Shown: positions 22,901-34,528 of the stretch, piece by piece
Layout of the letters: each line of letters starts with the position of its first letter
Position numbering within the stretch: position 1 is the first letter of the stretch
Notes under the pieces: generated by a model
What the model was told of the DNA's origin: nothing
Seen by the model: the letters and a program-made list of their open reading frames with translations, nothing else
Databases searched by the model: none
NCBI GenBank assembly: GCA_036924285.1
Contig: JAYKYS010000001.1
Coordinates: 10,999,501-11,063,500 of the forward strand
Direction of reading: 5' to 3'
DNA: 64,000 nt
Source of the DNA: Asterella californica
Lineage: Eukaryota; Streptophyta; Marchantiopsida; Marchantiales; Aytoniaceae
Translations under genes and position numbers: made by a program

Positions 22901-24097
22901 AACTCACATGAGAAGCGACAAGCGTGACAACGGACATAGCAGCCAAAACGAGCTTGAGTGTCATCGATTAGTCCAACTTCCTTGAACAAGGCAGCTCACC
23001 TTGAGGTTTACTGCCACTGTCCTTGAAAGAATGTTATTACTAAGTGAGATATGGATTCTTGTAACTCGAAATTATCTTGAAGGAACTGAACTTCTTCTTG
23101 TCTCTCATGTAAGTGCCACTCCCTGAACTATCTCACTTATCCTCATTTTATCTAACTTAACTAAGGTAGGAGGATAACTCTTGTGAGACATCGATCTCCA
23201 TGAGTCACCTCCTTCTTATGCTCTCACTCTTTTTGCATGTTCTCTCTTTCTCTCTGCCTGCTATCCTTATGGACCTCTTCCTCGACTGAGCTCCCTGGAT
23301 GATTCTCTTTTGATATGTTTTCTGAACCTTCTGAAGATACACCTTGAACCTCCCAGGGTACTCTCAAGGTATACTCTCCTTCCTTATATCACTGGACTCT
23401 TAGAGAACATACCTCATCCTTGGATATGTTCGCGGTTATGACCTCACTATTTGCTCTTCAGGAAAGACTTTGTTTCTTCTTTGAACTAAAGTCGTGATCT
23501 CCACCACTCTGATAACGAGGAGAGTTAAACTACATACTTTGACAAAACATGCACATATACACACACATCCACAACCTTACACGCAACAAATATGATGATA
23601 TGTTGACTCCTGATCCTCAAGAAGATTTTCTACTATTGATTTGATAGTACATAAACTTGAAGAGTGTCTGCTCCTATTCCTTGCAGGATTGCTTCTAACA
23701 CTGTTGCTTGAATGATCAAAGATACCGGCCTAAATAGTCATTGGAACTCTAAATTTCTGACTGAATCGCAACGATAACGACCGTGGAGTGTAGCTTCAGT
23801 GGTGCTAGCCGTTCTATTGCTCTAGTTATAATACACTAACCTATGTACAGGAGTGTGGAGTGACTCCTTTCCTGATGTGTATGTGAGGTCAGTCTTCTTT
23901 TCTTCATGACAATGACATCAAGGGTTTTATTCCTTAGAGACATGAAGGACCCACCATGATCTGACTCTCATGTAGATCTTAGGTCAAGGATCGAGATGGA
24001 CGTTTGAATGCTTATGACATCGAGTTTTCGTGACACAATCTCGGGATGAAGTCCTCATCAGCTGGTCCTTGCGCGTGGTGGAGGTTAGACGACTAAA

Positions 24098-24147
24098 AGA
24101 ATAAAGAAAAGAAACAACGCTGCTGCATTGTTTCTTTTCTTTATTCT
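24098..24147. repeat. Perfect hairpin, 20-bp arms and 10-base loop
   Basis: agaataaagaaaagaaacaa (24098-24117), loop cgctgctgca, then ttgtttcttttctttattct (24128-24147). It lies about 0.5 kb left of the copia 3' fragment. Confidence 0.85.
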
Positions 24148-24689
24148 CCTCTCTTGGTGTATTGCAGCAGAGGACCACTCGTCATGTCAGTATCGTTTAG
24201 CTCTCGTTTATTTTCTTGCGGTACTTCTCTTCGAAGTATGTGCAAACGTTCTGTTGTGCTCCGCTTACTGTTCTTGTTACTTTCTCATCTTCTTCGTCGG
24301 GAACTGACATTTCTTCTTACATTTTGGAGCAGTAGTCATGGTTTTTACTCGCTTACTATTCTTGCACTCACTCATATCGAGATGTCGAACGCTGCTGCCA
24401 CTGTCCTGATCTGCAACAAGACGACACCCATATGTCTTTTTCCACGCCGTGCCGCTTGGGAGTCGGACGTCTTGTCGTGGATGTGCGAAAAAAGCGGACG
24501 AGAGCAGTCGTGCGAAATAATTCCAGTCACTACATTACCCTAAAAACAAAAGTAGCCAACGGCCACAAAGAATTTTTGTCTATGCCTCCGCGCTCTGCAG
24601 CTTATACACTTGCTCGATTTCATCAGGAAGCAGATTTCAGCGAGCGAAATCATATACTGCTTGACTTTATCAGGCAGCAGATAGCGGGC

Positions 24690-26016
24690 TGGGACAAGGT
24701 GCTCGGTCTCACTCAAATCTACGGGTTGGATTACACAGAAACTTTTCCTTTGTAGTTCGTATTCAGTCAATACAGCTCATCCTTGCCATCTCAACGCAAT
24801 ATAATCTACATGTACATCAAATGGATGTTAAAATTGCATTTCTGAATGGAATACTTAACGAGAAAATATACATGTGTGTTCCGGAAGGAGTGACTACAGC
24901 AAGGCGCAGCCAAATATGCATATTGCTTAAGACTCTCTATGGTCTTAAGCAGACATCAAGAGAATGGTACTTGATCATCGATAAATTCTTACTTTCTCTT
25001 GGATTTGCTAAGTTCGGTGCAGATGGAAACATTTACTACCTGCACCAGAAACAGCACTTCGTCATCCTTGTCCTCTACGTGGATGACACTATGATTGTCA
25101 GTAGCAGTGAGGTTCTATTATCTCATGTAAAAGAGAAATTGAGCTCACGGTTCAAAATGACTGACATCGGTCCAGTCCATCATTACCTTAGCATTGAAAT
25201 TAACCGTGACCCATCCTCTGGCAATATCAGACTTAGTCAAACTTTGTATTTGACACAGAAGCTATTTCAGTTTGGTTTACATGACTGCAAACCTGTAAGC
25301 ACCCCTCTAGTTACAGGTGAGAAATTTTTTTCGGAGACCCTCTTGTCACTGAGGATGAGAAGAAACTATGCAATAGTTATCCTATTCAAAGTGCAGATGG
25401 CTCTATTAATTGGGCCGTAGTATGCACTCGTCTTGATTTGATCATTAGTGTACTCTCTCAGTTCATGAGTAGTCCTGAACCTAGACACATTGTTGCTATG
25501 AAGCGGATTTTTTGTTTCGTTTTCGAACTTTAGATTTGAGTATGCTCAGTCACCCCAACGCTACTCTCTGTTCGGTTACTCCGATGTTGACTGGGGAGGA
25601 CATGCAGAGACAAGACTATCTACATCAGATCATTGTTTCATCTATTCTGGAGGAGTCATTAGCTGGTCCTCTAAGAGACAAAAGTCAATAGCCTTGTCAA
25701 GTACAGAGCAAAATATGTGGTTCTTAGCACGAGTTGTTCAGAGACAATCTGATTACGTCAGCTCCTGACTGACGTCGGATTGCATGACAAAGAGCCCATT
25801 GTTACATATTGTGACAACCAAAGTGTGATGGTCTTTGTCGACACTAGCAAGTTCCACTACCGTACGAAGCATATCGACATCCGATATCACTTCATTAAAG
25901 ATCACCTCGCTGGAAAAATTATAGAATTTAGATATTGTCTTACTAAGGACATGGTTGTAGATATTTTGACAAGAACTTATCAGCTCTCAAGTTGGATTAT
26001 CTATTACCAAAGTTAA
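24690..26016 (+). pseudogene. Copia RT and RNase H fragment
   Basis: Motifs in order: TQIYGLDYTETF, MDVKIAFLNGILNEKIYM, LKTLYGLKQTSREW, VILVLYVDDTMIVSS (the RT catalytic YVDD near 25075), a CTRLDLIISVLSQFMSSP segment, YSDVDWGGHAETR and SIALSSTEQN (RNase H), and YCDNQSV with FHYRTKHIDIRYHFI. A stop at 24753-24755 and frame changes near 25330, 25530 and 25770 break the frame. Domain order is normal for Ty1/copia. Confidence 0.85.
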
Positions 26017-26052
26017 GAATATTTTCTAGCTGATAAATAATTTTATCTAAAC

Positions 26053-26280
26053 TGTTATTGAGTGAGAGTGTTACACTTTCCAATAACATGTTAAGGTTAT
26101 TAGGTGGTGATCTTTAGTAAAGTCACCAAGGCCAAGACTATATTATCCAGGCCTAAGGTCATTGTACATTATTGAGTAATTCATTTGCTTGGTTCTGCCT
26201 ACACTTTTCAGTAGTTCTCTCACTCACACTTTTCTTAGAATTTTACCTTAGCCTATTCTACCCGTAGTAAATTTCCAAAG
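26053..26280 (+). repeat. 3' LTR of the copia fragment
   Basis: It begins TGTTATTGAG and ends near atttccaa, 228 bases. It aligns with the reverse complement of 16703-16951. The terminal CA is changed, and no target duplication matching the other LTR's flank (cactc) is visible. Confidence 0.75.
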
Positions 26281-26673
26281 TTGTCGTCCGTAATCGAGAT
26301 GGCCAGGCAGTCTGGACTCATGTTTACCTGAGTTACCGCTTGAACCTTGTTCTGCCCGTGAGATCTCTGTGTGTAGTGTTACGCTGCTGCCGATTCTGGA
26401 AGCTCTCATCCCGCAGGTTCATGTGTTGCAGCCTATGGTGTAAATCCGCGATTCCGTCAAGGTTCCTGGGCGTGTGCAAGGCCGAGCGCTCCCCATTGAA
26501 CTCCTCCTGGTGCACTCTACCCTGAGGCTCATTCTTGTGGTTGTCAGTTCTTGCTTCCAAGGTCAAGTGGTGAAGTCTAGGGGTGATCTCCTGTATCTGA
26601 TCCTGTCTCCAGCTACGTCTTCGTTTCTCGTTGCGTTCGTCCGTGCACTCGAAGGCCGGGCTAGTGTTGTCAC
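26281..26673 (-). other. Possible 3' tail of the LINE remnant
   Basis: Minus-strand frames here are polar and arginine-rich (for example NLDGIADLHHRLQHMNLR). They lie directly downstream of the zf-RVT part and next to the copia LTR end. There is no domain I can name. They may be LINE 3' sequence. Confidence 0.3.
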
Positions 26674-27500
26674 TTAGGCTTGTTGCGATCCATCAATTTC
26701 GTTGTTACTCCAGCCGTGCAGCATTCGCGGCCTCTCCGCCCTAGTCCTTTGGTAGATCCGTAGTGTGCTCGTAGGATTACTGCCCCGTCGCATCGCTTGA
26801 TCAACCCATCTACGCAATTCAGACTTTGCTGCTTCCAAGTCCTCGATCTTCTTGTCAAGTGCGTTTCCCGATCTCTCCGCGTCAATTTCCTCTAGTGCCT
26901 CTTTGAGAATCCCTGCTAAGGGCATGGAAATGTATTTCCTTTCATATTGGAACGCTTTCCTTTCCTTCCAGCTCTGATGTGTCAGTTTCGCGATTGCAAG
27001 TAAATGCTGGGGTTTCCTCCTACTGCCGCTTAAGGCCATATCGATGGCTCCTATCAGATTTGTTTGAGACGCTCCGCTCCAGCGATCCAGCACTACTGCA
27101 GTGAAAAGCTTGCGCCTCTGCCGAACTTTGTAGCAGTGCCACATAACATGCTCTACTGATTCCGGCCCGGTCTCACAGCGCGCGCATTGTTGTAGTAGCC
27201 ACACACTGCTGCCCTAGCATTCGTGAGCAGCCTCCGATGGAGTAGTTTCCCTAGCCAAGTTTTCTGTCTAGTTGTTATGTTGCTATTCCACAATTGTTTC
27301 CACCTAATCACCATTCCGAGTTGTATGATATCATGATGACTTGAAGCTGAGATAGAAACTTATGGTTCAGAATATGCTGTGTCAGCTCATCCCCAGGCCA
27401 TACAGCAGGCATAGACACAAGTTTACTGTCACCATCATAAATGTCTTTACTGAAACAGACGCCATTACCCATTACAATCCGGAAGAGAGTCTGCAACCTT
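26674..27500 (-). pseudogene. LINE (non-LTR) retrotransposon, 3' fragment with zf-RVT domain
   Basis: The minus strand encodes FRIVMGNGVCFSKDIYDG, then WNSNITTRQKTWLGKLLHRRLLTNARAA, then a CARCETGPESVEHVMWHC-type zinc-binding motif followed by VRQRRKLFT. This is the region between RT and the C-terminal zinc finger of plant LINEs. A charged tail follows (KKIEDLEAAKSELRRWVDQA). A frame change near 27200 separates the parts. RT and endonuclease are absent, as in a 5'-truncated or decayed copy. It directly abuts the copia LTR. Confidence 0.7.
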
Positions 27501-29174
27501 AAAAGCAGCAGAACGTAATGTCGATACAGTAATTACAGATGCAGACTTTCAGAAGTTTGTGGCACAACCAGTAGAACGTCGACTGCACGTGTAGTAACGG
27601 ACTATATGTGGGCAAGACTTAAACCATCAGTGGCCTTTAACATCACTTACTTCAAACAGATCCATAACTTGTTGTTTGCCTAGCGAAGGAGAGATCCATG
27701 GGAAGTCATGTCATGCGGCTTTAAGGTTTGCTCCTATCTGTGTAGACTGGGTAGAATTGCAAAATCAACAAAGATCATTACTCGACCAGTACAGGAACAA
27801 ACTTACAGCACATCTTGTCACCGAGTTTCGCGGAGTCTACTGCATGAATGCTAAGAATCTTATCCTTCTCATTTTGATTTCATAGTACTTTGATGAGGAT
27901 ATGTATTCTCAACGTCCACGTGATGCATTTCTGGTTTGTGTATATTAAAACTATTATCCTTCCGATTCCCGCATATGATATGCGACTCGTCTCGGCACAC
28001 AGAATTTTGACAAGGGCCTTCAGCCAAAACTTCTTCTGATTTTTAAACTGTTATCGTCGATCGCACGTTCGCTTTCGAATACCCTATTGCCATCGCAATT
28101 CCTTCATTACATTATTCGTTTCGTGAAAGAGCGATTGTTGGAACGAAGAAATCAAGTGTGAGCGAAAACTGGGAAGGAAGGCTGAGTCATCTCGAAAATA
28201 GTGTCAGAGAATCTGTCAAGGAATGGCTTATATAAAATTAATCAAAGTTTTATAATAACTTTACAGTATGTAATTCATTTCAAATCAAACTGTTGAGTAC
28301 CGATTGAGAAATGTTGAGACGAAAGTTTTGTGAATTCTTGGAACAAAACAGAGATTCTCTTTACCTAAAGTATACAAGGTAACATGAGCGAAAGACGATA
28401 TGACTGAAGTACTCCAAGCGAATATGGAGAAAGACTTGATGACAATGAGCAGAAATTTGAAACGTTATTCTGATACATTCAGGTTTTGAGGTAAATTGTT
28501 CGCGCACGAATTGAGATTGCGGTGTGCGCGGAACTGAGTTTGCAGTACGGTAATAAAAATGGTCAGAATCTCTTCTGATCGGAGATGATACCCTTGCCAC
28601 GAACTTTGAATCGCTCAACTTTCCTTTCAATATGGTAAGCAGTAGGTGCGTATGACTCCTGGGCGGGACTATACAGGAGAAACGGATTGCAACCGTGGAG
28701 CTGTCTTCCTGATTTGAGATTCTATCGCATTCTGTAAACGGCCGGTACGAAACGAAATTTTTCCGTTGTCTGGTTCTTTCTGCAAACCGATTCTGGAGGA
28801 ACCCGAAACTGGATTGAGTGTATTTCTTGCAGCCAAGGATCCGGACAGGAAGGTTCTCGCGATCGTTGGCAGAGTTTCCAGAATACTTGTTACAGCGACT
28901 CTAGTGCAGGTAATAAACTGTCACTTTGTGGTTCTATCTTAGATCCTTAGAAGTTGGAAGCAAATGCTGTTCGTGCATCTGCTTCCTTTGGAGGGAAGTG
29001 GACCAATTTCATTACTTTCCACTTTCCACGTACTTTCTGATCAGTAAGAATGGATCATTACCAGTGTACATATGATTATAAGATAGAAATCCCTAGGCCC
29101 TCCCCGTTCCTTTACTGTTACTTAGTCGAAACACTCATTTATACGTAGTACGAACCTGCAAGGTCCTGTGAGAT

Positions 29175-29206
29175 ATTGTTGGCCTAACTGGGTTCAGGCC
29201 AACAAT
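29175..29206. repeat. Perfect hairpin, 11-bp arms and 10-base loop
   Basis: attgttggcct aactgggttc aggccaacaat. Confidence 0.8.
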
Positions 29207-30190
29207 AGCTTAGAGGCCTTCTGTACCTATAGTTTCAAAACTGCATATCTTGCAGTTTCCTACATTTTCGTTATTGCGAGAGAACTCCCGAACCAAAGAC
29301 AATTTTCCACAGTTTCATATTTACTCACCTTCTTCACCTTCTTCTCCGCATTGCTTCTGCAGTTTTGAGTGAAGTACCATGTAGGGCGTGTGTTAGGCAT
29401 GTGCTGTACACGCTAAGATGCCACGTGGAAGTTTACTGGAAGGATTAGGGTTTCGGTCTTGCCGCAGTTCTTGCAGCATAGAAAAGAAAGCAGGTGCAGC
29501 AAAAGCTCACGAAAGTGAGAGCGCATGATTATCTTCTACAGGAGCAGGCTATGACTTGGTTTTGCATTGCGTGCATCTCCGTCGCAAAACCTTATCTGGT
29601 ATCGAGAGGTCATCTGCCGAAGCTGTCATCCAGGTTACTCTTGAGCTCTATGGATGACTGTAATGTACATTGGACGTTTTGAATCATTGCCTCACATAAA
29701 ATCCTAGAAATCTTCTCATCTGCTTGGGAAGGCCAGGAATGGGTGTTTGAAATTTGTAGGTTTCTCCCCTCTGTGTGAGGATACGAGTAATTTGTCACCC
29801 TCCTTCAACTTTGAAGACTTTATTTCCTTTGATTTTAAATGTCTCAGCGCGGGCACATGATTTACAGCTTGGGTTTCACGAAACATCCTTGAATCCTGTG
29901 TCCACGAAACGTTCGTAGTGTAGAAGGTTCAAGTCGACTGGCACCGCACACAGTACACAGTACTCATTTCTCCTCTGCCTGAACAGTATATTCGTGCATA
30001 TACCTCGACCATAAGAGAGGAGTTGAAGATCACACCCAACTACTTTCAGTGATCCAGAAGATGTCTTGAGGTACCCTTTAGAGCGATAGTATCTTCCAAA
30101 GATGGCAGAAGTTTCTGACGGAATCATAGATATATTCACAGGATGATTGCCCTCCTACTCCTGAGCTTATCGTGCACAACTTTCCACAGA

Positions 30191-30218
30191 AAGTTTCCCC
30201 GTCCCCACGGGGAAACTT
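30191..30218. repeat. Perfect hairpin, 12-bp arms and 4-base loop
   Basis: aagtttccccgt cccc acggggaaactt. It is GC-rich at the loop and should be stable as RNA or cruciform DNA. Confidence 0.8.
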
Positions 30219-32434
30219 AGATCGTGCATTCGGTGTGGGCTCTGTGGTAAAGGGGCGGAGGAGGGTCCACTACGTCACTTATGTCGGACAAATCTCTCCG
30301 GATTTTCTCCAACTTGAAGGAGACTACAGAGACAGCAGTTTGGGATAATTTCAACCGAGGGTCCATGAGCAGACACGGGAACTCATCACAGATGTTATCT
30401 GCTTGAAGCAATGATCTCAGTATTCTGCAATTACGACAGCTGCTTTGTACAAGGGTTAACCTGGTTATGCTTCCGTTACTATCGTACTTTTACTGCCCTC
30501 ATGAGGGAGTTTGGTAAGGTATGCTGGCTCATTGTCCATCTTCATTTTGACTTCTGACTGCAGACTGACGATCTTGGGAACCTCATGTGAGTTGATGGAA
30601 ATCAGTTGGGGTCATGTTTGGAGCTCAGAAAGCGGATTGTTCACCTTGGGATGGTCGTACTATGTTGCTTGCGTCCATGCACCTTGACCATATATCTATT
30701 TTGATATGTAACAGGTCCATAGCTACAAGCATACGAGCTTATTTGTTTACAGCTGCTAGCGAACGTGTTGTGGCTCGACTCAAGAAAAGTCTCTTCCCCC
30801 ACCTTATGAACCAGGTGAGAAGCAATCTCTTGTTGGTTTCAGATCAGATATGCAAGGTGACTACGTGATTGTGTAATTTTAAGTGTGTGGTCGACTTGCT
30901 ATCAAGCGTGCACTCAAGCTTGAACGTAGCGGTATTCTAGTTCAGTACAGTAGTTGGTCGAGCCATAGAATGTCCATAAGTTCAAAGCTCAAGGCTGGCG
31001 TCATCAACATATACACGTATTGCTTGTACTTGTCCCTTCTCCGCGAAGCCGAGCTCGACATGATTGATCGTACAAGGAGCCAGCCACCAGTAACAGAACG
31101 GGCTACCTCGTCACACTTCTCTTTCTCCGGCGAGATTGACTCAAAGTTTTGGTGACCATCTGTCGAGTGAGCTTTCAATTTTTCTATCCACAGGAATCAC
31201 TGTTGTTCAAACAGTGCCTCTCTGCCCGTCCTGTCTGTGTTCTCTTCAGTTTTCGTCCTTATATTGAACAGTTCCTTCTCGAGCAGGATCTCAACTCCGT
31301 CCCGTCCTCCTCCTGGAACAAGCATAAGTTCGATCTGGACAGAAAAGGACGAGTCCTGTTCTTCTAGGCAGTCCATGTTTTTTAGTTCAACGGTCCTACA
31401 AAAGACCTTATATACAAGCTGCAGAACTTTATCGAGCTTGCGTGAAGGTATACTTATATTGGGGATCAACAGAAGAGATGAAGGTGCTTGAAAATTTTCG
31501 TTAACCAGAAGTTTTCTTCATGCACAGAACAGAATCGCACCAGGATTTGTGGGGCATTGGTGTTGGACTTCAGGATGCTGACAGTTTCTTGCTAACCCGC
31601 TTTTCTGCTTGAATCAGCTAGATGGATAGGTCATGTCAGTTCTGTCCAAGAGTGAAAAGACTGCTAGAGAAACAGACGCGAAGAACAGGAAGTGATTTTC
31701 AACGAAACTAAAGCAGATTATCTAGAGCTGATAATCTGCTTCTCCACATGACTTGAACTTCACAGGTTTATTATAAGTGGGGGAAAAATGTTCTCTTCCA
31801 GATGAAGAAGGTCGAGAATTGTAATCCCTTTCAGGACCTCTGTATCTTTCAGACTATCAGACGACAAACATGATACCAGATCATCACAGAAGATTCATGA
31901 TAGAGCTAATGTAAACAATTCTGAATTATTCAAATATCCATCCTCAAAGTAGGTCGTGGTTTATAATCCACGGTCATTTTGAGTTTAGAATTTCAGTTTT
32001 TGTAAAATTTTCTGTAGAAATTAGAGAATTATTATAAAATTTAAACTATTAATTAGTTTTGAAGTTCATGACATGTTTATATATATCTATACATTCTAAG
32101 GTAAGATTTTGATTGGTCTGCAGCGTAAATGTTATAGATTATAAATATAGATATATTTCATTAGAAATTTGATAAAAAAAAAATATTATTATTATTATTA
32201 TATAAATATAATAAAACATAAGAAAGAAATTATAATGAAAGTTAAGTATAATGAAACATAAAAAAGAAATGAACTTTGATAATAATAAATTAATATTTTG
32301 TTGAAAGAAGACTAGATGAGTATTTGATCTGTTACGTGCTCACAAGGAGCGAGGAGAAATAAACGCTTGTTAGGTTGCTCCACGTCTGAAGTCTATTTTA
32401 AAGAAGATTAAAATCTATTCACCTCAAACTAGTT

Positions 32435-33728
32435 TCAACTGATGGCTAAGAATTCTATTAACGTTTCTCGAACATAATTACTTGTGTCTCGAGACCATGG
32501 AGCATTAACTCTTCGCACATCTGACATTGTGGGTGCATATGTAACATGGCTATCCATAGGTATTCTGTTTTCTACAAGATAATTATGTAAAACACAACAA
32601 GCTTTTATAATCTCAATTGCCCATAAGACGTTGCTGCTTACGCCAACTGAGAGGATATGCCATTGTCTTTTGAGAACACAGAAGGCTCTTTCAATGCAAA
32701 TACATCCCTTTATCTGTCTTTCAGTAAACAATCTTTGCATCGATGTTCATTGTTGTCCTAAGTTGTAAGGTGGCATAAGCCATCGCTCCATAGTATAATC
32801 GGAATCTCCAAGAATGTAAGCGTTGAGTTGAAATCCAGAAGGTAATGTGATTATCGGCTCGACAAGAACTTTACCATCTCGAACGTTGCTATACAAAGAT
32901 GAGTTCCTCAGAACTCTCGCATCGTGACATGAACTTGTTCTTCTACAACTTATATCCAAGAACCGGCCGTCGATGTCACACACACATTGTAACACAATGG
33001 AGTGATACTGCTTCCTATTATAATACTCAATGGGGTAAAGGCTATAAGGAGGGGCTTTAATCTTGATGTGAGTCTCATCAATATTTCCTTGACAATTAAG
33101 GAGTCCTGCTTTTCTGAAAAATCCAGCAATCACACTCTCCATCTCTGTGACAGAAAGCCATCGAATAAACAAAGGGGCCATGGCAGAGTTTATAGCTAAG
33201 ACAACTTCATGAAATACCTCAGCAGAGGTTGACTCCCCTATCCCAAAACGCTCTCCAACATGGAAGTGATTCATACTTGTTGCAAGTCTCAAGAGTGTAA
33301 CTCCGACTCTCACTTCTACTGGGACTGCTTTTCTATACCGAGTATCTTGTTTCTGAATGTGAGGACTCAACAACTACACAATGCGTAGAAAGCAAGATTT
33401 TGGCATGCGCAGAGTTTTCATCCATCGATCATCATCATAAACTCGACCACAAATAATAGTCAAACCAGATGAGCGACCTAGGTTTTACCCACCACAACGA
33501 GGTTGAGAATTCCACTTGGTGTGCAGAGACAATATTATGAGCAATGAAGACAACTCGAATTAAACTATCTTGAAGCTCTTTTGAGATGAAGAGAGGTTGA
33601 TCCTCCTCCTCATCTTCGTCCATACATGTCACGAAGATGACAACCATCTCCACTGCCACTAGAACAGCAGCAATCACAACCTTCATAATCTGACTCACGT
33701 CTGCACATAATTCCACAGAGCAATACAC
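32435..33728 (-). pseudogene. PIF/Harbinger DDE transposase (DDE_Tnp_4 type), decayed
   Basis: Motifs in order: RWMKTLRMPKSCFLRI, AVPVEVRVGVTLLRLAT, FGIGESTSAEVFHEV, GNIDETHIKI (first Asp), YYNRKQYHSIVLQCVCD, LGDSDYTMERWLMPPY (second Asp) and CIERAFCVLKRQW (Glu). All three catalytic residues are present. Damage: TAG near 33374 where the family has a coding residue before LLSPHI, an in-frame TGA at 32749-32747, and a frame change near 33480. The DNA-cutting nuclease would act with a Myb-like partner, whose remains lie upstream on the same strand. The upstream frame (33728-33435) starts with a hydrophobic stretch and an acidic run (MDEDEEEDQ). Confidence 0.8.
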
Positions 33729-34005
33729 AACATTTGAAGTTGAACTCTGAAAAACTCAAAACAATTCAACTTAAAGTGCTATAATAAACTCGAAATTATT
33801 CAAGTTATACCTGATACACAATAAACATGAGTTTTAATAAATTCAAAATTACTCAAGCTTAATCTGATACATAAGAAAAAGAGACTCCTAAAGTCGAAAT
33901 GTCTCATGTTATATATGAAACTCAGTAAAGTACTTTGCTATCTACATTCAGGATTCTAGTTCAAAAAGAGTACTCTACAAGATAAGTTTAATCCTCCACT
34001 ACGAC

Positions 34006-34528
34006 TTATCTCTGATGGCTATTCAAAGCTGAACCAATATCCATAAGAGCAGTCGCCATCTTATCTAACACCGAAACTATCTTATCAGATCGCTGGTTCG
34101 CATTTTTTGTTCTGGTTTTCTCAGTCTCTCTTGCAAATTTGAGTTTTTGTTTCTCTACGTCAACAATGTCAATGGAGAAAGAACTGAGATTATCGTTCAG
34201 AGCAGATGAAGCTCTATTCTGAGGTCTTTTTCTCTTCCCCGAGTTATGCCTACTTCCAACTTCATTGTCTGTAGAAAGAGAAACTTCAAAATCTTGATTG
34301 TATGTAGGACCAGAGCCGAGGTTCGACTCAAGTACAGTTCCAGCAGCATTGCTAGCTGCCATAGACTCTTCATACAAGGCGGAGTCATGGATGATCGTTG
34401 GCGATATCTTGAATCAATCAAATCATAATGATGCATAGGAAAGTCAAGGGGAAGCTTTAACTCTTTCCTCTCTTGCACATCTAGCGCTGCATACGGAGCG
34501 TTGCCTGAAAGCTTGTTATGGTCACCTA
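34006..34528 (-). pseudogene. Harbinger Myb/SANT-like protein, C-terminal part
   Basis: The minus strand encodes GDHNKLSGNAPYAALDVQER and DFPMHHYDLIDSRYRQRS. After a frame change near 34380 it continues ALYEESMAASNAAG through a basic/polar region (GKRKRPQNR) to a charged helical C-terminus (VEKQKLKFARETEKTR...VLDKMATALMDIGSAL). Plant Harbinger ORF1 proteins have this layout. The N-terminal half lies at 40968-41594, on the other side of the inserted Gag-only LTR element. The Harbinger transposase follows downstream. Confidence 0.6.

Larger units (their letters stand above)
16952..24545. other. AT-rich intergenic region with repeats and hairpins
   Basis: No gene is recognised. Both strands have only short, overlapping frames. 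Contents worth noting are listed separately: an inverted repeat at 17789-17897, the GATAAACCAC motif cluster at 17975-18845, a palindrome at 18850-18876, a dispersed repeat at 19838-19960 and a 20-bp-arm hairpin at 24098-24147. A plus-strand frame at about 22343-22537 (ISRAGVLQDKLEFFRFDVH) looks helix-like but is unsupported. Confidence 0.5.
24690..26280 (+). mobile_element. Ty1/copia retrotransposon, 3' half only
   Basis: Plus-strand order is RT from TQIYGLDYTETF onward, then RNase H and the LTR. No gag, protease or integrase lies upstream. The LTR is of the same family as the one at 16703-16951. The coding starts about two dozen residues after the point where the minus-strand copia fragment stops. 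Together the two fragments make nearly one complete element in two opposite pieces. Confidence 0.8.
27501..32330. other. Intergenic region without recognisable gene
   Basis: Open frames are short and overlap on both strands. There are two perfect hairpins (29175-29206, 30191-30218), an AT-rich stretch from about 31900 and a short ATT microsatellite at 32184-32200. I see no convincing exon series. Confidence 0.45.
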
